Assembly: GCA_032719365.1 (NCBI GenBank)
Contig: CM064872.1
Location: forward strand, 44,624,252 to 44,688,251
Direction: 5' to 3'
Source of the DNA: Prinsepia uniflora
Taxonomy: Eukaryota > Streptophyta > Magnoliopsida > Rosales > Rosaceae
Length of the DNA stretch: 64,000 nt
A program made the translations under genes and the position numbers. Of the stretch, positions 10,371-21,186 are shown piece by piece. Under the pieces are notes generated by a model, which made no database searches, had not been told where the DNA came from, and saw nothing but the letters and a program-made list of their open reading frames with translations. The stretch's first letter is position 1. The number at the start of each line of letters is the position of its first letter.

Positions 10371-12737
10371 CTACGTGTGCTACTCGGGGTCTCAAGTCTG
10401 AGTCCTTCTCCTAACCCTAGCTGGGGTAATATAAATATCTAGAAATCCTGATCCTGAGCCTCTCCTCGGAGCTACCCCTCTTAGGCAATGATCGCACTCC
10501 TGATCCTGAGCTTCTCCTAGGAGAGGCCTCTCTCAAGTAGTGCACCATGTTTACTCCTGGATACTACGACACGTCTGGAGGAGACAATCCACTCATAAGG
10601 ATGGTATATGTAAAACAGTAATCAAACCAGTGGAACATCATTGTAAAACCATTTATACCACAAATCCAATCTAAAGCATTTCAACAGGGTCTCAGCCGGA
10701 GGTATAGTTTTCACAAAATCAGGATTCCCTAAATCCTATCCAATCCAAATCTCATAGGGACTGAGCCTAAAATCATCACAATAGGGTCTTAAACCCGAAA
10801 TCTCATTTCATAAACCACAACTGGGACTCATGCTCGATATGATAAACCAACTAGGCCTCAAGCCCGATATTATAAACCAATTGGGCCTCAAGCCCGATAT
10901 CATAAACCAATTGAGCCACAGCCCGATATCATAAACCAATTGGGTGTTAAGCTCGATATTATATTTCCAAATCCGAAATCATTTCATTGTTCAAATCATT
11001 TGAAAACACAAGCACGTATAAAACCCGGCCTAAGCCCAAGACACAACATAAAACATAAATCTCGAAATACGTGCAATACCACATTTGTATGAAAATTCCA
11101 AAACACCACAATCATATGCACACAAGGCATCTCAAATCATGTTCATAGAACATATAAAATAGTTATGCATGCATCATATTTAGAAATCAAGTGTCCACTC
11201 ACAGGTCGTCCAAGTTGCGCCGTAAGCCACTCCGGGCTAAACCGAACTCTCTGGGTCATCCGGACCTTTCCAAAAAAAACTCAAAGGTCACTCTACTAAC
11301 CTAGATAAGTCCTAATAAAAAACCCTCAAAACTCCCAGAAAATTCAACGTGTCCTGAACATGCTTCCTTAGGCTAAAAGCCTCAATTTGACCAACCAAAT
11401 GATCTTCAATCGACCTAAAAGAACCACCATTGGATTCAGAATGTTGAAACCCTTCGAACAAGATTGGTTTCACCTCAAAAAATGAGCCTTCGCGCCCCCA
11501 CATGCTAGTCACACTTCCCAGTCAAGGCTGATGTCGGCAAACTCAACGCTGATGCCAACAGTCAAAGTCAATGGTTGACGTCATCATGACATCGTGCTAA
11601 CGTTAGCCTGACAAGTCTGACACTTGTCAGGTCTGACACGTGTCAGGTCTGACATGTGCCACATGTCAGCCCCTGATTGGTCCACGTGTTTGACTGTACC
11701 AGACAGCATGTCACATGTCAACTTCCCGTTGGCCACATGGCCTGACACCTCCGACAGATGATGACTTCACCCGCTAACATCATCATCGTCTTCCTCCAGT
11801 TGGGTCAACCCGGTTCCCTGTAACGGGTCGACCAGACCCGCGACCTGACCCAACTCATTCTCCCTCATTCCTGAACCATTTCAACCCCGTTTGTTCCTAT
11901 GTGATCGTCTTGATCCCTAGAAGAGATCTAAGAACCTAGAACTAGCTAAAAGGGTCGAGATTGTTCCTTCCAAATGTTGAACAGTGGCGGCCACCTACAA
12001 CCTTGCTTTCTCGTCAATCCTAGCCTCTCCAATCCTTGTTTTTGGTCCCCAAACACTCGTACAGACACCAGGAACACAATCCAAACTTTAGAAACCTTCC
12101 TAAACGTCCAGAAATTAAAAACTAAATTCAAAGTCTGAAACGGGTTTCGGGTTACCTGTTCCGCAGGTTCCTCTGCCGTCCATAGTAGCTCTGTCCCATC
12201 CTGCGTAGTCTCCTAATCTCTCACTCATTCTATCACTCACTCTGTGGTCTAGGGGATGAAGGTTTGATGGTTGGGTTGGCTTTGTGTGGGTTTTGGGCTA
12301 GAGAGAAACAAAGGAGATAAAGATGAACAAATATTGTATCCCAAATTATGGGTATATGGGCCAATTAGATGATTGACACTTGTCACTCATCAATTAGTCC
12401 ACCTAAATTTTTGACCCAATCCAATCAAGCCAACTGTACACTTTTCTCGGTGAGCATGAATAGTCTCATTTTTCTTCCGTGACCCGTAACTTTCCCGTAC
12501 GATGTTCAATTTCGACGTACCACTTGTCTACGGACTCCTATCGTCTCGATCTATGTAACGATTTTTTATCCTCGTGCATTTGACCTCCCGAGTCAAATGT
12601 TAATTTTTTGCCCATTCCAGGGGTAAAATCATCATTTTACGCTTACCGTCCGAAGAATCCTCGACTAATTCCCAATTAGTCCCAATAATCCCCAATTAGT
12701 CCTTAATTAATCCGTAGATTCGAGATGGGTTGTTACA
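10371..12737 (-). repeat. 3' LTR of element C, U5 side cut off by element A
   Basis: On the minus strand the LTR starts TGTAACAACCC at 12737, directly after a polypurine tract. It runs to 10371, where element A is inserted. It holds a GGCCTCAAGCCCGAT minisatellite (about 10820-10960), a GTGAGTGGAC donor-like arm (complement at 11191-11200), TGACACGTGTCA-like motifs near 11630 and a decayed palindrome at 12368-12391. The part 10371-11700 is about 95% identical by eye, over the stretch compared, to 45960-47235, the other C LTR. Confidence 0.8.
12368..12391. promoter_or_regulatory. Palindrome in element C U3
   Basis: The left half is GATGATTGACAC and the right half TTGTCACTCATC. It is the LTR palindrome with one arm mismatch. 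Confidence 0.5.
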
Positions 12738-12750
12738 ATCTTCCCCCCTT
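12738..12750 (-). other. Polypurine tract of element C
   Basis: The minus strand reads AAGGGGGGAAGAT directly before TGTAACAACCC, preceded by ATTTCGAGGACGAAATTCTTT-like sequence. The same PPT block precedes the LTRs at 17125, 21902 and 56235. It fixes the LTR boundary and orientation. Confidence 0.85.
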
Positions 12751-15053
12751 AAAGAATTTCGTCCTCGAAATTCAAAATGACGCAAATCTACATCCAACTA
12801 TGTAAATCCAATCTTACCTCGAGCTCGAGGCACTCTTGTGTAAACGTACATGTCCAACAACTAACAACAATACTCGTCTATACTCAACGTCACTCGACAT
12901 AAACCACAATCCAACGGTCAATGCTGAAACTCGGCTCAGTCCTCTGTGACCGTATCCCACAAACATGTGACCAATTATCACTGGAAGCTTCCAAAGCTCC
13001 AAAACTCAGCCCTCACAAACCAAGTCTCAGGAATTCAAAAGTCAGCTTCAAGTCTTAAAAACCCAGTTTCGAGAATCCACATGTCAACTCATAAGTCTCT
13101 CTCGAGACATCGACACACGTCCAACTCACCTATCACCTACCCAAGTACACTCGAAATCCAAACTGACAAGTCAACTTACCGTCCTCCTTAGTTGACAAAT
13201 TAGGTCGACAATCCTACTAAACCAAGCCGACACCTTTCAGCTTTCAACTTGGCGACCTTTATCAGCTGACAACCCAAGCTAACATCCTGCTCTCTCCGAG
13301 AGATCTCAAATCTCAAATTCTCCGCCTCATTAGACGGTCTCTCGACGTCAACTTACTCACGACGCACCGTCGTGACCTCCCGGTATTCACAGCTCCACTA
13401 CCACTGCTCGAGTCACCAACAAAAACCTCGACTCACTCTAAAGTCCTACTATAGTACCTCATACCAAACCACGTCCCTCTCAGCGTCCACGTTATGATCC
13501 TGACTCGAGAAAAGTCTCAAACTATCACCTCACTCTTTCCGTTGATACAATCAGGACATCTGGACCCCATCGAACACTTACTCTAGCAGGGATAACACAA
13601 CTCAACCCCTAGGGTTCCTCTAGCCAACCATGGCTTTGAACTATAGCTCATACAATCACTAAACCCTCTCACAATCACTCTGCTCTAGTGCACAATATTC
13701 GATGTCCAGCCCACTGTCCAAAAATATCATAACCAATCCGATTACCAACACGTCCACCTCGGACTCAAGCTGGTGTTCCAGTGCACCGTACAAGTGTCAG
13801 GTTGCTGAACACTACACAACTACACGGTCCAACGTGCCCTACTCACAGGTGCACACAACACACAACCACAAGGCACTACTCAAGCCTGCTCAAGAATTGT
13901 TCTCACGCAACATACGTATGACTTAACAATAACAGCAAACCAGTCCACGCACCACAACACCCACGGATCTAGTCCATCCACTACATAGTTAGCATGGCAG
14001 CCATTCACGGTTTAACTCTGGAGCATGTTCGTCTGATCCTATTTTAGATAGATCATACACTTTAACTCAGCGTTCCATCCAAGTTTCCTAGTCACTTTAC
14101 AATTTCCTAAAGTGTGTCCAAACCTACTCACATCCACCAAGACATACCAATCCAAACTTCGACACTAAGAGGGGTTAAACTCTGAAGTCGTGTGGTTAAC
14201 CTCTCAAACCAAAATGAATTGACTCCTCCTTGAGTCAATCATGTCAACAGGCCGCAACCACGAAGATAAACCTCCACCTGATAGTCAATACACTCATCCT
14301 GTCTAAGTGAATCCAAACTCCACCATTCTGATGAGCTGACGTCAATCCCAAACTCTCTCTCAATCCTCAAACCACTCGAGCTCCAACTAACTCGACCAAC
14401 AACTTACCCACAAAATCCCGACCTCCTCAATCGTCTCGACCCAAGCTTGTAAACCATAGAACTTGTCACCACTTACTCTATGGATTGCGGATTTCCTTCA
14501 CTTAGCCCATGATCATATCCCACTTTAGGATAATCAAAGATGATGACATCAAAATTCATCCTACGAGAGTATAAATACCAATCCTACTACACTCACCAAT
14601 GTCAGGTAACACCAAACAGCATCTGCTCCTCAACTCACTCAAATTTGATCCATTTTTTGTCCGGATATCCAGGTTCACCAATCAATAATGTATGTTGATA
14701 ACTACTGTTGTGATTCTTCCACGATTGGATTAGTCTTCACTTCAGCTCAACTTTAACTAGCTTACACCTCTAAGAGTGATGAGAAGTTCACGAGGAACTT
14801 TCAGAAGATGTAAGTTTATTTACTAGCAGTTTGGTCAAAACCAACTCCCGAAGTTCCATCAAAAAGAACATTGGGTCTCCTAACAGTGACACTCCAAGTC
14901 AATTGATTCCCAATTCCACTAAGTCCACCACCAATACTTTAGCTCAAGGACATCACGACATGTGTCCCATCACTCGAACAGATACCCTATAGTATCTTCC
15001 GAGCCCCCAAGCCGAAATTCACTCGGACATCAATCCATGTGTCCTGTAACGAA
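12751..15053 (-). mobile_element. Element C internal domain, piece 1 (non-coding)
   Basis: About 2.3 kb between the C PPT and the Cassandra array. It is C-rich on the + strand and full of short AC/TC-rich text. No frame shows RT, integrase, gag or protease motifs, and the short open frames are not recognisable. Position and lack of coding make it the internal domain of a large non-autonomous element (LARD-like). It may instead be an extremely decayed 3' pol. Confidence 0.55.
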
Positions 15054-15342
15054 TGTCACGACCCGACCCATCTAGCACAATATTTTCCGCTTTGGACCCA
15101 GTCCTCACGGTTTTGTTTCTAGGAACTCACGCGCAACTTCCCAGTGGGTCACCCATCCTGTAATTGCACCAACCCAAACTCACTTAACTTTGGAGTTCCC
15201 CAAGAATCCAAAGACAGTGAGCTCCCAAAAGGCCACTTGTTGGATAGATATGTGCCCACACATATAAGGCACTTCATGTCACGACCCGACCTTCTCCAAC
15301 ATGATATTGTCCGCTTTGGTCTCAGCCCTCACGGTTTTGTTC
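15054..15342 (-). mobile_element. Cassandra TRIM array, left part (LTR F and start of LTR G)
   Basis: LTR F begins TGTCACGACCCGACCC at 15054 and stops at 15276. There the next copy starts with the same TGTCACGACCCGACC motif, so the last part of F and its internal domain are deleted. LTR G is cut near 15342, where it fuses to the gag-array LTR end. A 5S rRNA-like segment lies at 15133-15199 (minus). The flank ACGAA (15049-15053) compares with ACTAA after the array's right end (26814-26818), a possible target duplication. Confidence 0.75.
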
Positions 15343-15408
15343 TCGGGGAGTCAGACGGGAGCGGGATTTACCTCGGGTTTCGGGGTGAAACCGGGGTGGG
15401 TCCAGACA
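15343..15408 (+). repeat. Remnant of first LTR of the gag array
   Basis: This is the last 66 bp of the LTR, ending TCCAGACA, identical in sequence to the end of the second LTR. The rest is missing and Cassandra sequence abuts at GTTTTGTTCTCGGGGAG. Confidence 0.85.
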
Positions 15409-15410
15409 AT

Positions 15411-15422
15411 TGGTATCAGAGC
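15411..15422 (+). other. PBS of gag-array unit 1
   Basis: TGGTATCAGAGC, complementary to the 3' end of initiator tRNA-Met, lies 2 bp after the LTR end. Confidence 0.9.
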
Positions 15423-15515
15423 ATAGGTTTGTCGAGTTTGTTGGGTCTGTCGGTTTGTGAGGTTGTGTTTCAGTTGTTTGACTACTTCTATGCCTCTTTC
15501 AGTGTGCGGTTGACG

Positions 15516-16409
15516 ATGCCTCCGAGACGTAGACCCTCTCCACAACCTGAAGAAGTAGCCAGAGAGACGGAGAGTGCTACGATTGAGCGAGCCCAGCGGC
15601 TCGGGGCTACTACTTTTAGTGGTGGGGCTGATCCTGAGGAAGCCCAGAGGTGGATTACTAGACTGGAGCGGATTTTTGCGGTGATGCATTGTCCGCCGGA
15701 GGAGCGAGTATTGTTGGCTGCATTTTTACTAGATGGTGCGGCGTACGAGTGGTGGTATACCCTCGAGTTGTCCGGTTGGGATGTTCACAGTGTGACCTGG
15801 GAGACGTTTAGGGAACGGTTTCTGGAGCAGTATTATCCTCGTTCTTTCCGGGATGCCAAGGAGGCGGAGTTTCTGCAGCTCCAGCAGGGGAATATGACCG
15901 TGGCAGAGTACGAACGGAAGTTCCAGATGTTGTCTCGGTTTGCTCCTGCTTTTGTGGCCACTGAAGCCGAGAAGTGCCGTAGGTTTGAGTTGGGTTTGCG
16001 CGGTGAGATTCGAGCCGTAGTGACGGCTGGATCTTTTGCGACCCTCCGAGATCTGTCGGATGCTGCGGTGCGAGTTGAGGCTAGTTTACCGGTGCGACGC
16101 CGGGAACCTTCTATTCCTGGAGCTTCGAGCCAGCGGACACCGAAAAGAGGTAACTTCGGTGGATCGTCCTCGTCGGGCGATGATCGTTTTGGTAGGCCTG
16201 GTAGCGCCCAGAGTTCAGGATTTTGGGGTTATCGAGTACCGCCGACTCCGCAAGTGAGTGCGACGTCGGTAGCATCCACAGGGAGACCGAGTAGTGGACC
16301 AGGCTGGAATGTGTGTTTCTACTGCGGGGAGCGAGGTCATTTCCGACGTGAGTGTCCACTATTGCCACAGGAAGGTGGGGTAGGCAGAGGAGTAGCGGAG
16401 TCCGGATAG
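15516..16409 (+). CDS. Gag of non-autonomous element, copy 1 (297 aa)
   Basis: The start is the ATG of MPPRRRPSP, about 100 bp after the PBS; the frame is open further upstream into LTR and Cassandra DNA, which is not coding. The capsid-type gag domain spans about residues 40-150, with AQRWITRLERIF, YEWWYTLELSGWDV, RFLEQYYPRSFRDAKEAEFL and MTVAEYERKFQ. Residues 267-280 form a CX2CX4HX4C knuckle (CFYCGERGHFRREC) that would bind RNA. The TAG at 16407 is followed by 69 more in-frame codons, including ARVFSMTQQ, the usual gag-protease junction. Nothing of pol follows. It would need enzymes supplied by a related autonomous element. Confidence 0.85.
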   Translation: MPPRRRPSPQPEEVARETESATIERAQRLGATTFSGGADPEEAQRWITRLERIFAVMHCPPEERVLLAAFLLDGAAYEWWYTLELSGWDVHSVTWETFRERFLEQYYPRSFRDAKEAEFLQLQQGNMTVAEYERKFQMLSRFAPAFVATEAEKCRRFELGLRGEIRAVVTAGSFATLRDLSDAAVRVEASLPVRRREPSIPGASSQRTPKRGNFGGSSSSGDDRFGRPGSAQSSGFWGYRVPPTPQVSATSVASTGRPSSGPGWNVCFYCGERGHFRRECPLLPQEGGVGRGVAESG

Positions 16410-17112
16410 AGTACAGCATCAGGGACAGCGGGCACTAGAGGAGGTGGTGGCACAGCCACGAGTAGTTCGAGGGGTCGTGGTAGAGCGTCAGGATCTCAGG
16501 CCCGGGTGTTCTCGATGACTCAGCAGGAGGATCAGGCGATACCAGATGTGGGGACAGGTACTTGCTTTATTTTTGGTTGTCCTGTTGGTTTGGTGTTTGG
16601 ATTTCGGGGTAGAGTCTAGGAGTTAAGTTCCGTAGTAGGTTGACGGAAGGTATAGGAAAGGAGTGACTATAACTGATCGATTGGAGACTGTGGAAGGAGA
16701 GAACCCACAAGCTAGAGGAAAGGAGTGACTATAACTGATCGATTGGAGACTGTGGAAGGAGAGAACCCACAAGCTAGAGTTTGCCTTTAGGACTTTGTGG
16801 AGTTAGTCCGACCGTGGCCGGAGTTGTAGCCGAGGGAGATGGGTGGTTGTATACGAGGATGTACTCTATGACTTCTGTCGGGTATTGTGACATGAGGTAT
16901 TGTATAATACCTTTGTTTTCTGTTCATAGAGTTTCCCTTGCGTACACCATGTAGTGGCTACACAGCTAGGGTTGGCTGTGGTGACAGTAGCTGGGATGGA
17001 GTGAAATACCCAAGGTGGAGATGATAGACAGGAAACCTAGGAGAGGTTGTTCCTTAGGAGACCCTAGGTGTTGGGAACTAGCTGTGGAATTTCGGGGACG
17101 AAATTCTTTTTT
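16410..17112 (+). other. Gag-protease junction remnant and non-coding 3' domain, unit 1
   Basis: The gag frame continues to a stop at 16617 through ARVFSMTQQ, then ends. The remaining roughly 490 bp have no pol motifs and lead to the PPT. They contain a 62-bp tandem duplication. The whole of pol appears deleted from the ancestor. Confidence 0.7.
16654..16777 (+). repeat. 62-bp perfect tandem duplication, unit 1
   Basis: Units 16654-16715 and 16716-16777 both start AGGAAAGGAGTGAC and end CAAGCTAG. The same pair is present in unit 2, so the duplication predates the array. Confidence 0.95.
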
Positions 17113-17124
17113 AGGAGGGTAGAT
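17113..17124 (+). other. Polypurine tract, gag-array unit 1
   Basis: AGGAGGGTAGAT lies directly before TGTAACAACCC, preceded by GGACGAAATTCTTTTTT. This is the primer site for plus-strand synthesis. Confidence 0.8.
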
Positions 17125-18997
17125 TGTAACAACCCGTCCCGAGAATTGGGATTACTAGAGTGATTAAGGTGTGATTAGTAAGGTTAATCAAGGGTTAGGT
17201 GGTCCCGAGGGGTCCGGGAACTTAGAATGACGATTTTGCCCCTGGGTCGGGCAGAAATGTTGACTTTTATTTCGGGTGGTCAAATGGGAGTTGACCGGTG
17301 ACCAGAACGTAGTTGAGGATGTTACGAATCCTTAGGCAGGTGGCACGCCCGATTCCGACATCCGAGGAGGAAGTTGTGATGTTCGGAATGTTGAGGGCAT
17401 AACCGTAATTTGGCGGAATTAGGGGGGAAACGTTGACTTTTTATACGAACGGGTTTTGGTAAGTTGACCTAAGACCGTTAGATAGATCTCGTCGTCCCGA
17501 GTTCGATGACAGGCGGCACGTATTCATCGGACGTACGATGTGGGAGTTACAGGTCTAGAAAGGTAGTGGCAAAGTGGTAATTTTGGGTAAAACAGAAGGG
17601 CATTTTGGTCTTTTGTGCTCTGGGGTGTGTGCAACAGATAAGGACAGATGAAGGGTTGAGATTGAGCCACATGTGAGATGAAGGGTAGGATGGTGACACG
17701 TGCTAAAGGTGGAGTGGTTTCTGGGGGGTTCCAGTGTGTGCACGGTCCAATTATTTGGGTGCAACCGTGCAAGTGTGAGTTCTTCGACCCAGATAGAAAC
17801 AGGGTGAGCTTGTGAGGAGGAATTGAGGATTGATCGTGGATGTTGATGAGTTCTAGTGAGTGAAGAGTGATCAGAAGGAGGTTGAGAGATGCTGGGGTGG
17901 TGCTGAGAAGGTTAGAAGTGTGCAGGTGGTGTGTGAGTGAGTTGAGAGCCACGGGAACTTCAGAGAAAAACAGAGAGGAACTGAGGGAGCTGGTGGTGCT
18001 GTGGCCGTGTGTAAGTACGATTGACCTCGAGAGGAGGCTGAGGCGACGTTGTGGACTTCAGGAACCGCGGCGGCGAGCACGGTGGTGGACGGTTGCAGGT
18101 AATCCCTTATCCTTGTAACTTGCCCTGTTTTCCCGTCGAGTTTTGAATCGAAAGTCGTGAGTCTAGGGGTTGAATCGATGGGTCTATAGTGGTTTAGGGG
18201 ATTTAGTTGAGTCCTAGGAACCGTCTGGTTGTGTTGCCGTGACGAGAGGTGCACGGTGGTGGTTGGCGCGACGGAGGGACTCTGTGTGCCCTGTTTTTCC
18301 GTTTTGTTTCAATCCAAGAGTCGTGATCCCAGGGACTGAGTCGAAGGTTTAGAAGAGTTGGATTAGGTTCAGTGAGGTCCTAGGAAGAGTCTGGGACAGT
18401 CACCGTGACGGGGGGTGACCGGAGTGGCTGGATTGTGAAACAGGGGAGTTCAGGGCGTCTGGTTCGAGCTTGAGTCGACGGTGTAGGGGCCGTGTCGAGT
18501 TCTAAGGAGGAGGGGGATGGATAGCTTAAGGTTGGACGAAGAGGATGGTGAAGAGAGGGAGGAAAATGGTGCAGGCACGGCGGTGAACCGCTCTCGCCGG
18601 TTCAAACAGCAGGTACTGTGTCGAGCCCGGTCGACGTGAGGTTGACGGTGGCACTGTAGCTCGCGTGGGGCCACGCGCAGCCACTTTGGACGGCGCGTGG
18701 GGGCGCGTGCGGCGGTTCTGGGAGAAACGGTCAACATGGTTTTTGGTCTAGGAGTTTTTGTGAGTTCGATGGAGTTGGTTTCGGGTCAATCGGAAGTCGT
18801 TTGAGTTGAGTTCCGCGAGGGTGAAAGTTTAGAGTCCCGGGTTCTTATGTTTAGGCTTCGGGGAATTTTGAGGGCTTTTAGGTGAACCTTCGTAGACGTG
18901 CTAGTGACGTATTTTGGCGGTGTTTGACAGGATCGGGATTTCCCGAGGAACCCGAGGAACGGGCTGGACGTTCGGGACGCGAGTAGGGCTCAGTACT

Positions 18998-19893
18998 GTG
19001 AGTGGACCCTTTTCTTAAACTCGAGCATGCATAACTGTTTTTATATACGTATTTTATGGTTTTAATCATGAATAATATGAAATGATGATTTTCTGTGTTT
19101 GCACGTTTTTTTTCGAGAAAAAAGACGGTTTTGGCACGCTTTTCGAGAAAAGGGTAATTTTGGAAATGTTTTCGGGATTTCAAGGGATTTTGGAACATGC
19201 TTTTGAGAATCAAGGTTTTGATTTTGAAATCGAAATTGACCATTGGACTTTGGTGTTAAAGTTGGAAAGTGGACTCCGGATTTGGGTTCGGAATGACGGT
19301 TCTGGATGCCGGAAGGGCATCGGACCAGTGATTTCGGATTCGGGTTTGGATGAGGATTTGGTAAATGGTTTTTAAATGGTTTTGAGATTGGATTTGCTGG
19401 ATCTGGATATTGGGTTTAAAGACCCGGATATATGTGACGGGGGACCGGCCGGATTGGGTTTAAAGACCCGGATTGAGTTTAAAGACTCGGGAGTTTAAAG
19501 ACTCGGATATATATTGATATTTCCCCCGTAGGCCTGTTGAGTTTAAAGACTCGGGAGTTTAAAGACTCGGATATTATTGAGGCCTGGATTGAGTTTAAAG
19601 ACTCGGGAGTTTAAAGACTCAGATAGGTCCAGCAGGTTTGATCGGGAAAATGATGATTTGGTGGTTATGGTTTATGAAACAGTTTTCTGATACTCGTGTG
19701 TGGTTTCTTATGGTATTTTATAGTGTTTCTGTTTCTTATGATGTTTATAATGATTATTTTATAAATGTGTTTATAACTGTTGGTTATGCATGTGGTTTCA
19801 AAACGGAGGGTTAAACTCGGTTTTCTTATAAGTGGTTTTTGAACTTTTGTACCTTCTGGTCCACTCACATTTTCTGTTTTAATTGCCCTCCAG
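18998..19893 (+). other. Intron-like cassette in middle LTR
   Basis: The donor-like GTGAGTGGACC (18998-19008) is perfectly complementary to GGTCCACTCAC (19858-19868). That segment lies 24 nt before a pyrimidine-rich CCCTCCAG acceptor (AG at 19892-19893). A second inverted pair lies inside: CATGCATAAC (about 19026) and GTTATGCATG (about 19783). Splicing is inferred, not shown. Confidence 0.45.
19395..19625 (+). repeat. GAGTTTAAAGACTCGG minisatellite, middle LTR
   Basis: About nine imperfect 14-17 bp units, GAGTTTAAAGACTCGG or GGTTTAAAGACCCGG, are separated by short spacers. The unit is nearly self-complementary. Confidence 0.85.
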
Positions 19894-20187
19894 GTTGTGG
19901 AGCTAGCGCGAGGTCTTGACGTCGAGGCAGAGTCTGAGGCATAGAAGTGACGTGAGGGTTCCCAGAGTAGAGTAAAGGCCTCCGTGTGCGTGTAGTTACC
20001 GAGTTATTTTCCTTGTATGTTCGTACTATGTTTTGTAAATGCTACCTTCAGGACTTTGTGTTTAGTTACTCCTGCGTTTGACTGGTTAGAATGTGAGTGA
20101 GTTTTACTTGAGTTTTGTGTCGGGGAGTCAGACGGGAGCGGGATTTACCTCGGGTTTCGGGGTGAAACCGGGGTGGGTCCAGACAAT

Positions 20188-20199
20188 TGGTATCAGAGC
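20188..20199 (+). other. PBS of gag-array unit 2
   Basis: TGGTATCAGAGC lies 2 bp after the LTR end. Confidence 0.9.
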
Positions 20200-20292
20200 A
20201 TAGGTTTGTCGAGTTTGTTGGGTCTGTCGGTTTGTGAGGTTGTGTTTCAGTTGTTTGACTACTTCTATGCCTCTTTCAGTGTGCGGTTGACG

Positions 20293-21186
20293 ATGCCTCC
20301 GAGACGTAGACCCTCTCCACAACCTGAAGAAGTAGCCAGAAAGACGGAGAGTGCTACGATTGAGCGAGCCCAGCGGCTCGGGGCTACTACTTTTAGTGGT
20401 GGGGCTGATCCTGAGGAAGCCCAGAGGTGGATTACTAGACTGGAGCGGATTTTTGCGGTGATGCATTGTCCGCCGGAGGAGCGAGTATTGTTGGCTGCAT
20501 TTTTACTAGATGGTGCGGCGTACGAGTGGTGGTATACCCTCGAGTTGTCCGGTTGGGATGTTCACAGTGTGACCTGGGAGACGTTTAGGGAACGGTTTCT
20601 GGAGCAGTATTATCCTCGTTCTTTCCGGGATGCCAAGGAGGCGGAGTTTCTGCAGCTCCAGCAGGGGAATATGACCGTGGCAGAGTACGAACGGAAGTTC
20701 CAGATGTTGTCTCGGTTTGCTCCTGCTTTTGTGGCCACTGAAGCCGAGAAGTGCCGTAGGTTTGAGTTGGGTTTGCGCGGTGAGATTCGAGCCGTAGTGA
20801 CGGCTGGATCTTTTGCGACCCTCCGAGATCTGTCGGATGCTGCGGTGCGAGTTGAGGCTAGTTTACCGGTGCGACGCCGGGAACCTTCTATTCCTGGAGC
20901 TTCGAGCCAGCGGACACCGAAAAGAGGTAACTTCGGTGGATCGTCCTCGTCGGGCGATGATCGTTTTGGTAGGCCTGGTAGCGCCCAGAGTTCAGGATTT
21001 TGGGGTTATCGAGTACCGCCGACTCCGCAAGTGAGTGCGACGTCGGTAGCATCCACAGGGAGACCGAGTAGTGGACCAGGCTGGAATGTGTGTTTCTACT
21101 GCGGGGAGCGAGGTCATTTCCGACGTGAGTGTCCACTATTGCCACAGGAAGGTGGGGTAGGCAGAGGAGTAGCGGAGTCCGGATAG
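20293..21186 (+). CDS. Gag of non-autonomous element, copy 2 (297 aa)
   Basis: This is the same protein as copy 1, shifted by exactly 4777 bp, with the capsid-type domain and the CFYCGERGHFRREC knuckle. The only difference I find is a g-to-a change near 20341, making residue 17 Lys instead of Glu. The same premature TAG ends the frame (21184-21186). Near-identity of both copies implies a very recent duplication, ongoing gene conversion or an assembly duplication. Its role would be particle formation and RNA packaging for the non-autonomous element. Confidence 0.85.
   Translation: MPPRRRPSPQPEEVARKTESATIERAQRLGATTFSGGADPEEAQRWITRLERIFAVMHCPPEERVLLAAFLLDGAAYEWWYTLELSGWDVHSVTWETFRERFLEQYYPRSFRDAKEAEFLQLQQGNMTVAEYERKFQMLSRFAPAFVATEAEKCRRFELGLRGEIRAVVTAGSFATLRDLSDAAVRVEASLPVRRREPSIPGASSQRTPKRGNFGGSSSSGDDRFGRPGSAQSSGFWGYRVPPTPQVSATSVASTGRPSSGPGWNVCFYCGERGHFRRECPLLPQEGGVGRGVAESG

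Larger units (their letters stand above)
17125..20185 (+). repeat. Middle LTR of the gag array (3061 bp)
   Basis: The LTR runs from TGTAACAACCCG to TCCAGACA. U3 holds two copies of the TAG...GACAGGCGGCACG module (about 17300-17385 and 17465-17545). An intron-like cassette (18998-19893) holds a GAGTTTAAAGACTCGG minisatellite. It serves as 3' LTR of unit 1 and 5' LTR of unit 2. Confidence 0.9.

Noticed and set aside
12751..15053. Host intergenic DNA rather than element C
   Set aside because: It directly follows a PPT-LTR junction in the right orientation. Not fully excluded, so confidence is kept moderate.
15144..15515. Longer gag start giving 421 aa
   Set aside because: The extra N-terminus reads through Cassandra DNA, an LTR end and the PBS. 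Copy 2 lacks it, and the MPPRR start matches other gag proteins.
17524..17952. 142-aa minus-strand open frame repeated identically at 22301-22729
   Set aside because: Both lie in U3 of the duplicated LTR. Identity comes from the array duplication, and no domain or codon pattern is seen.
20188..20199. tRNA gene fragment at TGGTATCAGAGC
   Set aside because: It is the standard primer-binding site next to an LTR; no cloverleaf surrounds it.
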